DNA of 64,000 nucleotides, from the NCBI RefSeq assembly GCF_013868135.1, contig NZ_JACEMU010000017.1, forward strand, positions 137,853 through 201,852, read 5' to 3'. This DNA comes from Paracoccus sp. S1E-3 (lineage in GTDB: Bacteria; Pseudomonadota; Alphaproteobacteria; Rhodobacterales; Rhodobacteraceae). The translations under genes were made by a program, and so were the position numbers. The notes beneath the pieces were generated by a model, which was not told the DNA's origin, did not search any database, and saw only the letters and a list, made by a program, of their open reading frames with translations. Shown piece by piece: positions 44,074 through 54,800 of the stretch. Within the stretch, counting starts at the first letter, position 1. Each line of letters begins with the position of its first letter.

Positions 44074-46196
44074 TGCGGCAGTCGTGCCCAGCGGTCGAGA
44101 AGGGCGGGCGTGTTCAGCAGAGCCGCGCGTTCAGCACGGTCAAGGAAGCTGAGCGCCTGTCCCTGCGTGCTGGCCACCGCGATCTTGGCCGCGGCCGAAA
44201 TCTCGGGCAGGCGCCTGTCGATCGGCAGATCGGGCTGTGGCGGGATCATGGCGGTATAGGCCGCCCGCGCGCGAGGGTTCCGGCCCAACTCGGCGGTGGC
44301 GTTTGCCGGGCCGCGCAGGCGGCGGGCGTGGGCCACGCTGGCGGTCAGAACCGGTGGCGGGTTGCGCTCTTCCGGCGTGACCAGCAGATCGGCCTGGCGC
44401 GCCCAGCGGCCCAGCACGGCCGAGGCGCTCCACCGCGAGGTCAGTGGCGCCAGGATCAGGCCGGCCAGGATCGGCGCCAGCCAGATCAGTTGGGCGGGCG
44501 ACAGATAGGCCAGCACCAGCCCGATGCCGACACCGGCCGCGACATGAATCCAGTGCCGCCGCAGGACCACGCCCCAGGGCGGCATCGAGCCCTTGCGGAC
44601 CTGGCTTTCCCAGCCGGAGTTGCGGCCCATCAGGATCTCGGCGATCTGGCGGGTCTGGATCAGCATCTGCACCGGCGCGATCAGCGTGGACATGATGATC
44701 TCGAACACGGCGCTCAGCGTGATGTGGACCTTGCCGCCGGCATTGGCGGCCAGCGGGCGGCGCCAGGCGCGGATGACGGCGATCAGCTTGGGCAGCAGCA
44801 ACAGCGCCGCCGAGGCGATCAGCAGCCAGATCATCCGGCGCGCATCGAAGGTCGGCCAATCGGGAAACAGCTGATAGGTGCTGGGGAAGTAGGTCGGGCT
44901 GGACAGGATGACGATGGCGGTCAGGATCAGCCCGGCGACGATCATCGCCAGCCAGATCGGGCTCATCAGAAAGCCAAGCATGCCGATCAGGAAATGGGCG
45001 CGGCTGATGGCGGTAAAGCCCTTCGCGCTGATGACGCGGACATGCTGCAGGTTGCCCTGCGCCCAGCGGCGTTCGCGCACGGCCATGTCCAGCAGCGTCG
45101 GCGGGCTGCCTTCGTAGCTGGCGCGCAGGTCCCAGTCCAGCCGGACCTTCCAGCCGGCGCGGCGCAGAAGGGCTGCTTCGACGAAGTCATGCGACAGCAC
45201 GGTGCCGCCCCAGGGCGGATTGCCAGACAGCTCCGGCAGGCCGCAGCATTCGGCGAAGGCGCGGACGCGGATCATCGCGTTATGTCCCCAGAAATTGCCG
45301 TTATCGCCCGACCAGGCGGCGACGCCGCGGGCGATGGCGGGGCCGTAGATGCGGCCGGCGAACTGGATCACCCGTGCGAAGATGGTCTGACCCTGCACCA
45401 GCATCGGGATGGTCTGGATCAGCGCCAGCGCCGGATCGGCCGACATCCGCGCCGACATCTGCCGGATCACGTCGCCCGAGACCACGCTGTCGGCATCCAG
45501 CACCACCATCTGGTCATAACGGCCGCCCCAGCGGCGCACGAATTCCGCGATATTGCCCGCCTTGCGGCCGGCATTGTCGGTGCGGCGGCGATACCAGACC
45601 GGAATGGGCGCGTCTTCGCGCAGCTTGGCCACGGCAAGCGCCTCGGCGACGAAGTTATCGGGATCGCGGCTATCGGACAGCACGAAGATCTCGGCCCTGT
45701 CGGCCATGCCGGCCTCGGCGATCTGATCGGCCAGGGCGGCCAGCAGGCCCATGCTGTCGGCGGGGTCTTCGTGATAGACCGGCATGACGATGGCAATGCG
45801 GGCGTTGCCGTCATCGGCAGGGGTTTCATACGGGCGTGCCACAAGGCCCGCCAGCATGGAAAAGAAGCTGAAACCGATCCAGGCGAAGGTGATGCTGAAC
45901 AGCGCCAGCAGCACATATTGCATCGGCAGGATGTTCGCGCCGAAGGCCGCCCACATCTGCCACGCACCGAGGGCCGTGACCAGCGCGGCGCCGCCAAAGG
46001 CGATCAGCCGGGCCAGCCGCACTTCAGGCGCGGAGGGCTGAAAGGCGGGACCGGGCGGCGGGGCGGCGGCAAAGTCCTGCACCGGCATGTCCAGCGGCGC
46101 CTCGGGCGGGGTCGACGGGGGCATCGGTGGCAGATCGTCCGCCTGCGCAGGACGCGGCGGCGGCGACTGCGTGCTCGGGTCGTATTCTGTTTCCAA
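44070..46196 (-). CDS. opgH: Glucan glucosyltransferase OpgH
   Basis: 708 residues. A Pro-rich cytoplasmic start is followed by two helices. A GT2 catalytic domain (about 115-410) has IVMPVYHEDP, the metal-binding VVLDADSVVSGD near residue 233, and the RERRWAQGN (Q/RxxRW-type) acceptor motif. Several C-terminal helices follow (about 395-620). OpgH polymerises UDP-glucose into beta-1,2-glucan and moves it across the inner membrane. It begins three bases after opgG ends. Confidence 0.95.
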   Translation of the reverse strand: METEYDPSTQSPPPRPAQADDLPPMPPSTPPEAPLDMPVQDFAAAPPPGPAFQPSAPEVRLARLIAFGGAALVTALGAWQMWAAFGANILPMQYVLLALFSITFAWIGFSFFSMLAGLVARPYETPADDGNARIAIVMPVYHEDPADSMGLLAALADQIAEAGMADRAEIFVLSDSRDPDNFVAEALAVAKLREDAPIPVWYRRRTDNAGRKAGNIAEFVRRWGGRYDQMVVLDADSVVSGDVIRQMSARMSADPALALIQTIPMLVQGQTIFARVIQFAGRIYGPAIARGVAAWSGDNGNFWGHNAMIRVRAFAECCGLPELSGNPPWGGTVLSHDFVEAALLRRAGWKVRLDWDLRASYEGSPPTLLDMAVRERRWAQGNLQHVRVISAKGFTAISRAHFLIGMLGFLMSPIWLAMIVAGLILTAIVILSSPTYFPSTYQLFPDWPTFDARRMIWLLIASAALLLLPKLIAVIRAWRRPLAANAGGKVHITLSAVFEIIMSTLIAPVQMLIQTRQIAEILMGRNSGWESQVRKGSMPPWGVVLRRHWIHVAAGVGIGLVLAYLSPAQLIWLAPILAGLILAPLTSRWSASAVLGRWARQADLLVTPEERNPPPVLTASVAHARRLRGPANATAELGRNPRARAAYTAMIPPQPDLPIDRRLPEISAAAKIAVASTQGQALSFLDRAERAALLNTPALLDRWARLPQ

Positions 46197-46199
46197 CGG

Positions 46200-47756
46200 T
46201 CAGCCCTCGGACCAGCGGAACAGCCAGGTTTCCGACAGATCGACCTCGCCCGCTTTCAGCACCGCGCTGAGATCGGCCATCTGCGCTCCTTCCGGACTAT
46301 ATTCGAAGGCCAGGCGCATCAGCCCCTGCTGCGGCAGGCGCAGCAGATAAGGATGCTCGATCTTGCCGGCGGTGGCGTTGACCTGAACCTGCGGATCCTC
46401 GCGGCCCTCAAAAGGGGCCAGATCAAAATCGATGAAGAAGCTGCGCGCGCCCTTGCGGTTGATCGACACCCCCGAGCGGGTGGATGTCACCTGCGCCAGC
46501 GTGGTCGGCGGCACGACCTGATCTCCGAAGGCCAGGGTATAGGCGAAATCGGTGCGGTTTCCCGGCTCCAACGGGGCCGAGGGTTGCCAGTAGCTGACGA
46601 TATTGTCGTGGAACTCGCTCTCCACCGGGATCTCGATCAGGGCGACATTGCCCTTGCCCCAGTTGCCCGTGGGGCGGATCCAGGCCGAGGGGCGGCGTTC
46701 GTAATTCGCCTCGGCATCCTGATATTCGGCGAAGTCGCGGGGGCGCTGGATCAGGCCGAAGCCGCGCGGGCCGTCATCGACAAAGGCCGAGATCTGCAGC
46801 TTGGCCGGGTTCGACAGCACCCGCCACAGCCATTGCCCGGCGCCGGTAATCATCTGCAGCCCGTCGCTATCATGGACGGCGGGGCGGTAATCGTCCTGGC
46901 CAGCCGCGTCGGCGGGGCCGAACCAGAACATCGAGGTCAGCGGCGCCACGCCGAAATTGGTCAGCGTGGTGCGCGCAAACAGCGCCACGCGGATGGTCAT
47001 CACCGATTGCGCGCCCGGCGCCAGCACGAATTCGAAGCCGCCCGCGACAGATTTGCTGTCCAGCAGTGCCTGGATGGTGATGGTGCCGGTGTCCGGGTCG
47101 GGATCGTGAATCCAGAATTCGCGGAAGACGGGAAACTCCTCGCCCGCGGCGCTGCCGGTGCCGATGGCCAGACCGCGCGCCGACAGCCCATAGCGGCTGC
47201 CGCGTCCGAGGACGCGGAAATAGGACGCGCCCTGGAACACCGCCAACTCGTCCAGGATGTCGGGTTTGTTCAGCGCGCTGCGGATGCGGAAACCCGACCA
47301 GCCCATGTCGCCCGGGGGCGCCTGGGCGGCATCGGGCGGGAACTGCGCCGGATCGAAATCGAAGACCGAGGGGTCGAAGGGCAGCGGCTGCGGCGAGCCG
47401 TCTCGCACGATGTTGATGCGCACCGGTTCGTAGAAAATCATCCCCGGCGACAGCAGATCCAGCCCGAAGCCCGGAATATCCTTCCACGGATCGGCGTCTC
47501 GCTTGAACCGGATCGCGCGATACTTGTCGTAGTCGATATCCTTGAACGGCCCACTCAATGGCGCGGCCGGCGATTTCCAGTCACGTGCCGCCCAGCCTGC
47601 CGCGATCGCGGCGACGCTTTCAAAGCCGAACGGTGCCGAAGACTCGGTCTCGGGCTGCGGCTCGGCGGTGGCGGGCGAGGTCTGCGCCTGCGCGGATGAC
47701 ACCTGGCTGAGCGCGAAGGCGGCCGAGATTGTTCCAAGAAAATAACGACGTTTCAC
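46200..47756 (-). CDS. opgG: Periplasmic glucan biosynthesis protein OpgG/OpgD, Tat-type signal
   Basis: 518 residues starting at a GTG at 47756; no ATG is suitably placed, and the much longer open frame to 49343 crosses the divergent exbB gene. The N-terminus KRRYFLGTISAAFALSQV has a twin-arginine RRxFL motif and ends in an AQA cleavage site, so export is probably by Tat as for E. coli OpgD. The mature part matches MdoG: FGFESVAAIAAGWAARDW, DYDKYRAIRFKRD, SMFWFGPADAAG and RPTGNWGKGNVALIEIPV. It modifies or branches nascent glucans. It is the first gene of the operon. Confidence 0.9.
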   Translation of the reverse strand: MKRRYFLGTISAAFALSQVSSAQAQTSPATAEPQPETESSAPFGFESVAAIAAGWAARDWKSPAAPLSGPFKDIDYDKYRAIRFKRDADPWKDIPGFGLDLLSPGMIFYEPVRINIVRDGSPQPLPFDPSVFDFDPAQFPPDAAQAPPGDMGWSGFRIRSALNKPDILDELAVFQGASYFRVLGRGSRYGLSARGLAIGTGSAAGEEFPVFREFWIHDPDPDTGTITIQALLDSKSVAGGFEFVLAPGAQSVMTIRVALFARTTLTNFGVAPLTSMFWFGPADAAGQDDYRPAVHDSDGLQMITGAGQWLWRVLSNPAKLQISAFVDDGPRGFGLIQRPRDFAEYQDAEANYERRPSAWIRPTGNWGKGNVALIEIPVESEFHDNIVSYWQPSAPLEPGNRTDFAYTLAFGDQVVPPTTLAQVTSTRSGVSINRKGARSFFIDFDLAPFEGREDPQVQVNATAGKIEHPYLLRLPQQGLMRLAFEYSPEGAQMADLSAVLKAGEVDLSETWLFRWSEG

Positions 47757-47831
47757 GCTGAATGATCCGGCAAGATGATACTCATCGGGTGTTAAGACAT
47801 CGCTGCGATGACAGCAAGAAATGGCTGTATC

Positions 47832-47861
47832 TTTATAGGGCCTTGGGCGGAAATTTGTCAT
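47832..47861 (-). promoter_or_regulatory. Putative sigma-70 promoter for opgGHC
   Basis: On the reverse strand ATGACA (47861-47856) and TATAAA (47837-47832) are 18 bases apart, giving a leader of about 70 bases to the opgG GTG. The 336-base gap between opgG and exbB otherwise holds only this and the exbB-side promoter candidate; no other gene is visible in it. This is a consensus match only. Confidence 0.4.
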
Positions 47862-48014
47862 TTTTTTGTCGCCGGACCCGCCCATATTCGCCATTTTCGG
47901 TCGCAGTGCGGCGTGGCGCCGCGGGGGTGGACCGACCCGCTGCCTGCGGCTGGGCGCGGCGAATGCCGCCGATGCAGTGGATACGAAACGGCCTCGCATG
48001 GTGGGGGGGTGATG

Positions 48015-48042
48015 TTGACAATAATACTCGGATTTGAAATAT
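48015..48042 (+). promoter_or_regulatory. Putative promoter for exbB-exbD-tonB
   Basis: TTGACA at 48015-48020 is followed after 16 bases by AAATAT (48037-48042), about 50 bases ahead of the exbB ATG. The stretch between is AT-rich compared with its surroundings. Given the iron-uptake genes downstream, an iron-responsive repressor site would be expected here, but I see no clear Fur, Irr or RirA consensus. Confidence 0.4.
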
Positions 48043-48092
48043 GCCCGCCATGCCCTCCGCCCGGTCATGCAACCCTGAAGCGAGTATGTGCC

Positions 48093-49022
48093 ATGTCGAA
48101 GCCCGGAATTCATCGCCTCCCATCGCTTGCCTGCCTGGCCTTCGCCGTTCTGGGGCCGGGCGCGTCGATGGCGCAGACAACACCTGCGGCCACCGAGGGG
48201 GCGCCCTCGGTGCCCAACGCCGCGCCAGCCGCTGCCACCACTCCCGCGCCCGCTGCCGCGCAGGTTCCGGTCCCGGCTGCGACCGACTCGCCGCCGGCCG
48301 AGACCGCGGGCGCCCTCTCGATCCCCGAAGCGATGCTGCCGCATGATCTGTCGCCCTGGGGGATGTTCATAGGCGCCGATATCGTCGTCAAAGGAGTGAT
48401 GGTCGGTCTGGCCTTCGCCTCGGTGCTGACCTGGACCATCCTGATCGTCAAGCTGCTGGAAATGCTGGCCGCAACACGCAATGCACAGCGCAGCGCCCTC
48501 CTGATCGCCACTGCCCCCACCCTGGCCGAGGCCGTCGCCGCCAGCGCCAGGCGCACCGATCCGGCCAGCCGGATGCTGCGCGCCGCCGCCGAGGAGGTCG
48601 ACCGATCGGCCCCGGCCATCGAAGCGGCCGGCACCGCCGGATTGAAGGAGCGGGTCGCCTCCTACCTGTCGGGCATCGTGTCGATGGCGGGCCGCAAGGC
48701 GGGCGTGGGCACCGGGCTGCTGGCCACCATCGGGTCCACCGCGCCTTTCGTGGGGCTGTTCGGCACCGTTTGGGGGATCATGAACAGCTTCATCGGCATC
48801 TCGGAAGCGCAGACCACCAACCTCGCCGTGGTGGCGCCGGGCATCGCCGAGGCGTTGCTGGCCACCGCGCTGGGGCTGGTCGCGGCCATTCCCGCCGTGG
48901 TCATCTATAACTTCTTCGCCCGCCAGATCACCGGCTATCGCCTGCGACTGTCGGAGGCGGCGGCTGGTGTCGAACGCCTTGTCAGCCGTGATCTGGACTT
49001 CCGCCCCCGGGGGAGGGATTGA
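48093..49022 (+). CDS. exbB: TonB-system proton channel protein ExbB
   Basis: 309 residues. It has a cleavable signal ([17 protein letters not shown]), then an Ala/Pro-rich stretch to about residue 80, as in the long ExbB type of alphaproteobacteria. The body has [40 protein letters not shown] and [20 protein letters not shown], the three ExbB helices. With ExbD it powers TonB-dependent uptake. The ATG at 48093 is the first Met before the signal. exbD and tonB follow with one-base spacing and an ATGA overlap. Confidence 0.95.
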   Translation: MSKPGIHRLPSLACLAFAVLGPGASMAQTTPAATEGAPSVPNAAPAAATTPAPAAAQVPVPAATDSPPAETAGALSIPEAMLPHDLSPWGMFIGADIVVKGVMVGLAFASVLTWTILIVKLLEMLAATRNAQRSALLIATAPTLAEAVAASARRTDPASRMLRAAAEEVDRSAPAIEAAGTAGLKERVASYLSGIVSMAGRKAGVGTGLLATIGSTAPFVGLFGTVWGIMNSFIGISEAQTTNLAVVAPGIAEALLATALGLVAAIPAVVIYNFFARQITGYRLRLSEAAAGVERLVSRDLDFRPRGRD

Positions 49023-49023
49023 G

Positions 49024-49491
49024 ATGGCGGGTCGACTGCAGGATGACGATTCCCTGACCGAAAACCACGAAATCAACGTCACGCCCTTCATCGACGTGAT
49101 GCTGGTGCTGCTGATCATCTTCATGGTCGCGGCGCCGCTGGCGACGGTGGACATCAATGTCGATCTGCCGGCCTCGCGCGGAGCGGCGTCGCAACGGCCC
49201 GCGCAGCCGGTCTGGCTGACCATCGCGGCGGATCGCTCGCTGGCGCTGGGGCAGGTTCCGGTCACGCAACAGGCGCTTGCGGCGCAACTGGACGCGGAAA
49301 CCGGCGGTGACCGAGAAACCCGGATTTTCCTGCGCGCCGACAAGGCGGTCAGCTATGGCGAGGTGATGGAGGTGATGAACCTGCTGCGCGATCACGCCTA
49401 TACCAAGATCGCCCTGGTCGGTCTGGACGCCACGGCGTTGCCCCCAGCCGGGACACCGGCGGCTGCAGTCCCTGCGGACGCAGCGCCATGA
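49024..49491 (+). CDS. exbD: TonB-system protein ExbD
   Basis: 155 residues. The helix HEINVTPFIDVMLVLLIIFM keeps the proton-carrying Asp (Asp24), unlike the Asn-bearing paralogue at 17 kb. The periplasmic domain has the usual pattern (IFLRADKAVSYGEVMEVMNL, then TKIALVGLDA). It sits in the ExbB pentamer in the inner membrane. The start at 49024 is one base after the exbB stop; an upstream in-frame start would overlap exbB and is not needed. Confidence 0.95.
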   Translation: MAGRLQDDDSLTENHEINVTPFIDVMLVLLIIFMVAAPLATVDINVDLPASRGAASQRPAQPVWLTIAADRSLALGQVPVTQQALAAQLDAETGGDRETRIFLRADKAVSYGEVMEVMNLLRDHAYTKIALVGLDATALPPAGTPAAAVPADAAP

Positions 49492-50375
49492 ACTGGAGCG
49501 GCGCCCTGCGCTGGGGGGGTATCGGCGCGGCGGTGGCCGCGGCCCATGTCGCGGCTGGCATCTGGGTGGAGCGGGCGGCGCAGCGCAATGCTGTCCTGAC
49601 GCTGCCCGCGCCGGTCTTTGCGGAATTGCTGCCCGAACGCGCCGCCCCCGCGCCGCCCGCCGAGGCTGCCCCGGCCGAGGAAAGCGCGGCTGAAACCGAG
49701 CCGCAGCCACTGCCCGAACCCGATCCCAAGCCCGAGCAGGCTGAAGCCCCGGCGCCGGAGCCGGCCGAAGCGCCCGAGCCGGAGTCGGCCCCCGATTTCG
49801 AGGTGCCGCCACTGACGGAACTGCCGCCGATCACCGATTTTTCGGAACTTCTGCCCGAATCGGCGCTGGCGCTGACGGCCTCCGAACGGCCCCGAACCCG
49901 ACCCGAGCGGCGCGCGCCAGAGCCTCGGCAGGTGCGCCGCGATGACAGGCCCGAGCCGCCAAAGGAAGAACCCCGCCGCGCGCGCGCGCCCGCGCAGACC
50001 CAAAAGGCCGAGCGCGCCGCGCCGTCCGAAAACGCGACATCGCAGCGCCGCGGCGGCCCGGCGCAGGGTCAGGCACGCGCCGGCACCGGCGCCAGCAAGG
50101 CGCAGATGGACAGCTGGACCAGCAGGGTTGGCGGTCGGGTGGCCTCGCATATGAAGCGCACGCGCGTGCCGGGTGGCGGTCGGGGATCGGTGACGATTCA
50201 GGTCTCGGTCTCGATTTCGGGGAATGGCGCGGCCTCTGCGCGGGTAACCAGTTCGACCGGAAATGGACAGGTCGATGCCGCCCTGGCGCGGCAAGCGGGG
50301 CGGATGCCGCGGATGCCCGCGCCGCCGAACGGGCAGGGTGCGTCCTTCGTGCTGCCGATCAGAGTTGATCTGTAG
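49488..50375 (+). CDS. tonB: Energy transducer TonB
   Basis: 295 residues. One N-terminal helix carries the conserved His (His20 in GAAVAAAHVAAG). A long Glu/Pro then Arg/Pro-rich periplasm-spanning region follows (about 45-190). The TonB C-terminal domain comes next (about 205-295: GRVASHMKRTRVPGG, VTIQVSVSISGNGAASA, VDAALARQAGRMPRMP). It transfers energy from ExbBD to outer-membrane siderophore receptors. It overlaps exbD by ATGA and precedes the siderophore-interacting protein gene by 83 bases. Confidence 0.92.
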   Translation: MNWSGALRWGGIGAAVAAAHVAAGIWVERAAQRNAVLTLPAPVFAELLPERAAPAPPAEAAPAEESAAETEPQPLPEPDPKPEQAEAPAPEPAEAPEPESAPDFEVPPLTELPPITDFSELLPESALALTASERPRTRPERRAPEPRQVRRDDRPEPPKEEPRRARAPAQTQKAERAAPSENATSQRRGGPAQGQARAGTGASKAQMDSWTSRVGGRVASHMKRTRVPGGGRGSVTIQVSVSISGNGAASARVTSSTGNGQVDAALARQAGRMPRMPAPPNGQGASFVLPIRVDL

Positions 50376-50458
50376 GGCGTTGGGCCGATGCGCCATAAAC
50401 TTGGTAATTTCAGTCGGAATTATTATTTCACCCCCGTCCTGACTTGGGAGACGCCCGC

Positions 50459-51472
50459 ATGAGACATACCCCCCTGCCGCAGTTCCAGGCCGAGGCCCCC
50501 GTCGCCATCGCCTTCGACGTGCTGGACCAAATGCTGCGCGACCAGGCCGAACAGCACGGCCTGGCGCTGCATTCCGGGCATGGGCGCTCGACCTGGGTCG
50601 AGATAGGGCAGGGCGAATATGGCGCGCGGCGTCAGGGGGACGGCGTGATTGTCTTCGCCCGCGCGAACAGCCGCGACTGGCTGTTTACGCTGAAGGAGGC
50701 GGCGACGGCCCATGTGGCGGCCTTGGGTTGCGTGACGGCGCAGGCGCTCAATTGGACGGGACCCGAACAGGCGGGCGCCTTTCCGCCGAATTTCAGCCTT
50801 GGCCGGGTGGCATGGGTTCGCCCGCTGGGGACGGATTTCCTGCGTATGCGGATCGACGCGGGCGACATCGCCCGGCTCGGCCGCGACATGATCCATTTCC
50901 GCATCGTGTTGCCGCAGCCCGATGGCCCGACCGAATGGCCGCGCCTGTCCGAAACCGGGCAGGCGATCTTTCCGCAGGATCTGCACCGGCCGGCCTATAC
51001 GGTGTCGGCCATCGACGTCGATGCGGGCTGGCTCGAGACGGATATTTTTGTCCATGACGGGGGGCGGATCTGCGATTTCGCCAGCCGGACAGAGGCGGGG
51101 ACGGAACTGGGCGTGATGGGACCGGGCGGCGGCGGGGTGCCGCTGGCGGGGCGCCTGCTGATCGGCGGGGACGAAACCGCCTATCCGGCACTGGCGCGCA
51201 TCATCGCCGCGCAGGCGCCCGAGGCGCGGATCGACTGCCACCTGTTCGGGGTAAGCGCGGATTATGCGCTGCCTGCCCATCCCGGTCTGCGCCTGACCCA
51301 CAGCCCCGCGGGCGAGGCCGATCTGGCCGCGACGCTGACCGAAATCGGTGCCGAAAAAGTCTGGATCGCCACGGAAAAGGGCCGGCTTCAACCACTGAAG
51401 CAGGCGGTGCTCCGCCATATCCCGAAGGACCGGTCGCATCTGGCCGCCTATTGGAACGCCTCGGCCGGCTAG
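50459..51472 (+). CDS. Siderophore-interacting FAD protein with N-terminal DUF2218
   Basis: 337 residues from the ATG at 50459, preceded by GGGAG. The first ~100 residues match DUF2218 (QAEQHGLALHSGHGRSTWVE). Then come the FAD-binding part (RVAWVRPLGTDFLRMRI, and RPAYTVSAID at the flavin loop) and the SIP domain (LLIGGDETAYPALARIIAA, KVWIATEKGRLQPLKQAVLR). Such proteins reduce ferric siderophores or haem-like complexes in the cytoplasm to free iron. It follows exbB-exbD-tonB on the same strand, which fits an iron-uptake locus. Confidence 0.88.
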   Translation: MRHTPLPQFQAEAPVAIAFDVLDQMLRDQAEQHGLALHSGHGRSTWVEIGQGEYGARRQGDGVIVFARANSRDWLFTLKEAATAHVAALGCVTAQALNWTGPEQAGAFPPNFSLGRVAWVRPLGTDFLRMRIDAGDIARLGRDMIHFRIVLPQPDGPTEWPRLSETGQAIFPQDLHRPAYTVSAIDVDAGWLETDIFVHDGGRICDFASRTEAGTELGVMGPGGGGVPLAGRLLIGGDETAYPALARIIAAQAPEARIDCHLFGVSADYALPAHPGLRLTHSPAGEADLAATLTEIGAEKVWIATEKGRLQPLKQAVLRHIPKDRSHLAAYWNASAG

Positions 51473-51850
51473 CGCGCCGGGCCGATGTCGTGGGTCGCGG
51501 GCAGCGCGGCCTCGGCGCCGTTCGTATCGATCCGGGCCGCATTCAACCCTTGGGTCCGGGAGTGTCGCCCGGCTTTCCAAAAGATCATGGTGAGCGTCAG
51601 GCCCGTATTCCGTGCGTGACAGGCTGCAGGTCCCCTCCCGTTGCCGCCAGCCACATCCGACCAGACGCCGCATGGCGGTAGGCCGTCGACGAGGAAGGCC
51701 GCGGCCAGTGGATAGGCCACTTCTGCAGTTGCGCCGGGATCATGCGGCCGAAACCCAGCCGAAACATGCACATATGGCGGGATGCTTGGCGATTGATGCG
51801 CGCGGCGTGGTGCCGCTTCAGCGTGCCCCGGCACGGCCGGGAACGGTCCA
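51473..51850. other. Gene-free gap between the SIP gene and dnaE2
   Basis: 378 bases between two genes that end toward each other. Short open frames exist on both strands but none shows a recognisable motif or a ribosome site. A weak hairpin (CCCGGC-ACG-GCCGGG at 51827-51841) lies just after the dnaE2 stop without a U-run. I see no clear mobile-element or tRNA remnant. Confidence 0.4.
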
Positions 51851-54800
51851 TCAGTGAAAATCGCGCGAGTTCGGCAGCACCCGCAGGTTGCGCGGATGGC
51901 TGCGTCCCGTGGCGCCGGTCGGGGGGGCGGGGCCGGTCAGGCCGGCCAGCCGGGCCAGCACGTCGCTGCGGTCGGTCAGGCTGTGGACGACGACATGGGT
52001 AACGCCTTCGGCGCGCTGGATGCCGCCCTCCAACGCGAGGACGCGGGCGGTCATGGCGGGTTTGCGGAAGGCCTCGAACACCTTGGGCCAGAGAACCAGA
52101 TTGGCGCTGCCGGTCTCGTCTTCGATGGTGACGAAGCACACCCCCTTGGCCGATCCGGGGCGTTGGCGGATCAGCACCAGCCCGGCCAGCTTGACCGAAG
52201 CGCCATTGCGCAAACGCCCGAGGTCGCGGACGCTGACATAGCCCTGCGCGCGCAGGCTGGCGCGCAGGAAGCGCATCGGATGGGCCTTCAGCGACAGGCG
52301 CAGGGTCTGGTAATCGGCCACCACCTGCTCGCAGGCCGGCATCGCGGGCAGGGTGACGGGCGGATCGGCGCCCTCGTCCACGGCGAACAGCGGCAAGGGT
52401 GGCGCGTCCTTCAGCGCGCGGGCGTCCCACAGGGCCGCGCGCCGGTCCAACCCGCAGGACCCGAACGCATCGCCTTCCGCCAGCCGGCGGATCGCGGGGG
52501 CAGTCAGCGGGGCGCGGCGCTGAAGATCCTCGGGATCGGTATAGGGCGCATCGCGGGACGCAATCAGACGCGCGGCGTCTTCAATGCGAAAACCGTCGAT
52601 CTGGCGCAGGCCAAGGCGCAGGGCGAAGGGGTGGGGCGGCGCGCTGTCTTCCGCTGGCGCCGGAAGGTCTGGCGGGTAGGGAAGCGCCCCGTTTCCCGCG
52701 GCGGACCGCCCCCGCTGGGGGGAAGAATCGCCCATGACGCAGGGTTCCAACCTATTGTCCCAATCCGAGAAATTCACATCGGCGGGCAGCACCGTCACCC
52801 CATGTTCGCGGGCATCGCGGACGATCTGGGCCGGGGCATAGAAGCCCATCGGCTGGCTGTTCAGCAGGGCGGCGGCGAAGACGCCGGGATAATGCAGCTT
52901 CAGCCATGCGGACACATAGACCAGATGCGCGAAGGCCGCCGCGTGGCTTTCGGGAAAGCCGTAATCGCCAAACCCCTTGATCTGGTCGAAGCAGCGACGG
53001 GCGAATTCGGGATCATAGCCGCGCCCTACCATGCGTCCGACCATCTTCTCCTCCAACTCCCCGATGGTCCCGCGCGAGCGGAAGGTGGCCATGGCCTTGC
53101 GCAGCTCATTCGCCTCGCCGTCGGAAAATTCCGCCGCGACCATGGCGATCTTCATCGCCTGTTCCTGAAAAATCGGCACGCCTCTGGTCCGGCTGAGGAT
53201 GGTGCGCAACTCATCCGGGTCATGACCCGGACCCGGCGAAGGATAATCCTCGACTTCCTTTCCATTGCGGCGGCGCAGATAGGGATGGACCATATCGCCC
53301 TGAATGGGGCCGGGGCGGACGATGGCGACCTCGATCACCAGATCATAAAAGCATTGCGGACGCAGGCGCGGCAGCATGTTCATCTGCGCCCGGCTTTCGA
53401 CCTGAAAGACCCCGACGCTGTCGCCTTCGCACAGCATCTCATAGACCGCAGGATCGTCGGCCGGGACCGAAGCCAGTGTCAGATCCTTCCCGTAATGGGC
53501 GGAAATCATGTCGAAAGACTTTCGGATGCAGGTCAGCATCCCCAACGCCAGCACATCCACCTTGAGGATGCCGAGCGCGTCGATATCGTCCTTGTCCCAT
53601 TCGATGAAACTGCGCTCGGGCATGGCACCGTTGCCGATGGGCACGGTCTCGGTCAGCGGGCCTTCGGTCAGGATGAAGCCGCCGACATGCTGGGACAGAT
53701 GGCGGGGCATGCCGATCATCTGCTCGGCCAGCCGGATGGTCATTGCCAGCCGCTTGTCGCCCTTGGGCAGACCGGCCTGACCGGCATGTTCCAGCGCCTC
53801 GCCCCAGCTGCCCCAGACGGTGTTGGCAAGCGCTGCCGTCACATCCTCGGACAGGCCCATGGCCTTTCCGACCTCGCGGATGGCGCTGCGCGGGCGGTAA
53901 TGGATCACGGTCGCGCACAGGCCGGCCCGGTCACGGCCATATTTTTCATAGATGTGCTGGATCACCTCCTCGCGGCGTTCATGTTCGAAATCCACGTCGA
54001 TATCGGGCGGCTCGTCGCGGGATTCGCTGATGAAGCGTTCGAACAGAAGCTCGCTGGTGGCGGGATCGACTGGGGTGATGCCCAGCACGAAGCAGACGGC
54101 GCTGTTGGCGGCCGAGCCGCGCCCCTGACAGAGGATGCCTTCGCCGCGCGCGAAATGGACGATGTCATGGACGGTCAGGAAATACTGGGCGATGCGCTTC
54201 TTCGCGATCAGGGTCAGTTCATGCTGAAGCTGGGCGCGGACCTTGTCGGGGATGCCTGTGGGATAGCGTTCCGCCGCCCCCGCCCATGTCAGTGCGGCGA
54301 GGTGGCTTTCCGGGCTTTCGCCCGCGGGCACGGTTTCGTTCGGATATTCATAGGCGAGATCGGTCAGCCGGAAGGCGCAGGCCTCGGCGACGATGCGGGT
54401 CTGCGCCAGCGCATCGGGCCAGCGGGCGAACAGGCGCGCCATCTCGGCCGGGGATTTCAGGTAGCGTTCGGCATTGGGGTTCAGCCGCCGTCCGGCGCGG
54501 TCGATGGTCACGCCTTCGCGGATGCAGGTCATCACATCCTGCAAGGGGCGGCGGTCGGGGGCGTGGTAATGCACGTCATTGGTCGCGAGGATCGCCAGCC
54601 CCGCCGCCCTCGCCGCCCGGTCCAGCCGGTTGATCCGCGCCACGTCATCGCCGCGATAGAGATAGGAGGCCGCGACATGGCGCAGCCCCGGCAGCCGCGC
54701 GGCAAGGCCGGGCAGGGTGGCCAGATCGGCGCGGCTGCAGCGCTCGGGCGGGATCCAGATCAGCTGCAGGCCCTCGGCATGGGCCGCCAGATCGTCGAGG

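Noticed and set aside
46200..49343. Extension of the opgG frame to a 1047-residue protein
   Set aside because: The upstream half is antisense to exbB and exbD and has no family signal; the Tat-type signal peptide at the GTG at 47756 marks the true start.
50376..50458. Possible iron-responsive operator (Fur, Irr or RirA) before the SIP gene
   Set aside because: The AT-rich stretch has a short AATT-N8-AATT symmetry but does not fit any of the consensus sites I know.
51469..51834. A 121-codon reverse frame in the gap after dnaE2
   Set aside because: No ribosome site, no recognisable motif, and it uses the extra space common in GC-rich DNA.
51827..51841. Hairpin CCCGGC-ACG-GCCGGG after dnaE2 as a terminator
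   Set aside because: Only six pairs and no U-run, so it is too weak to call.
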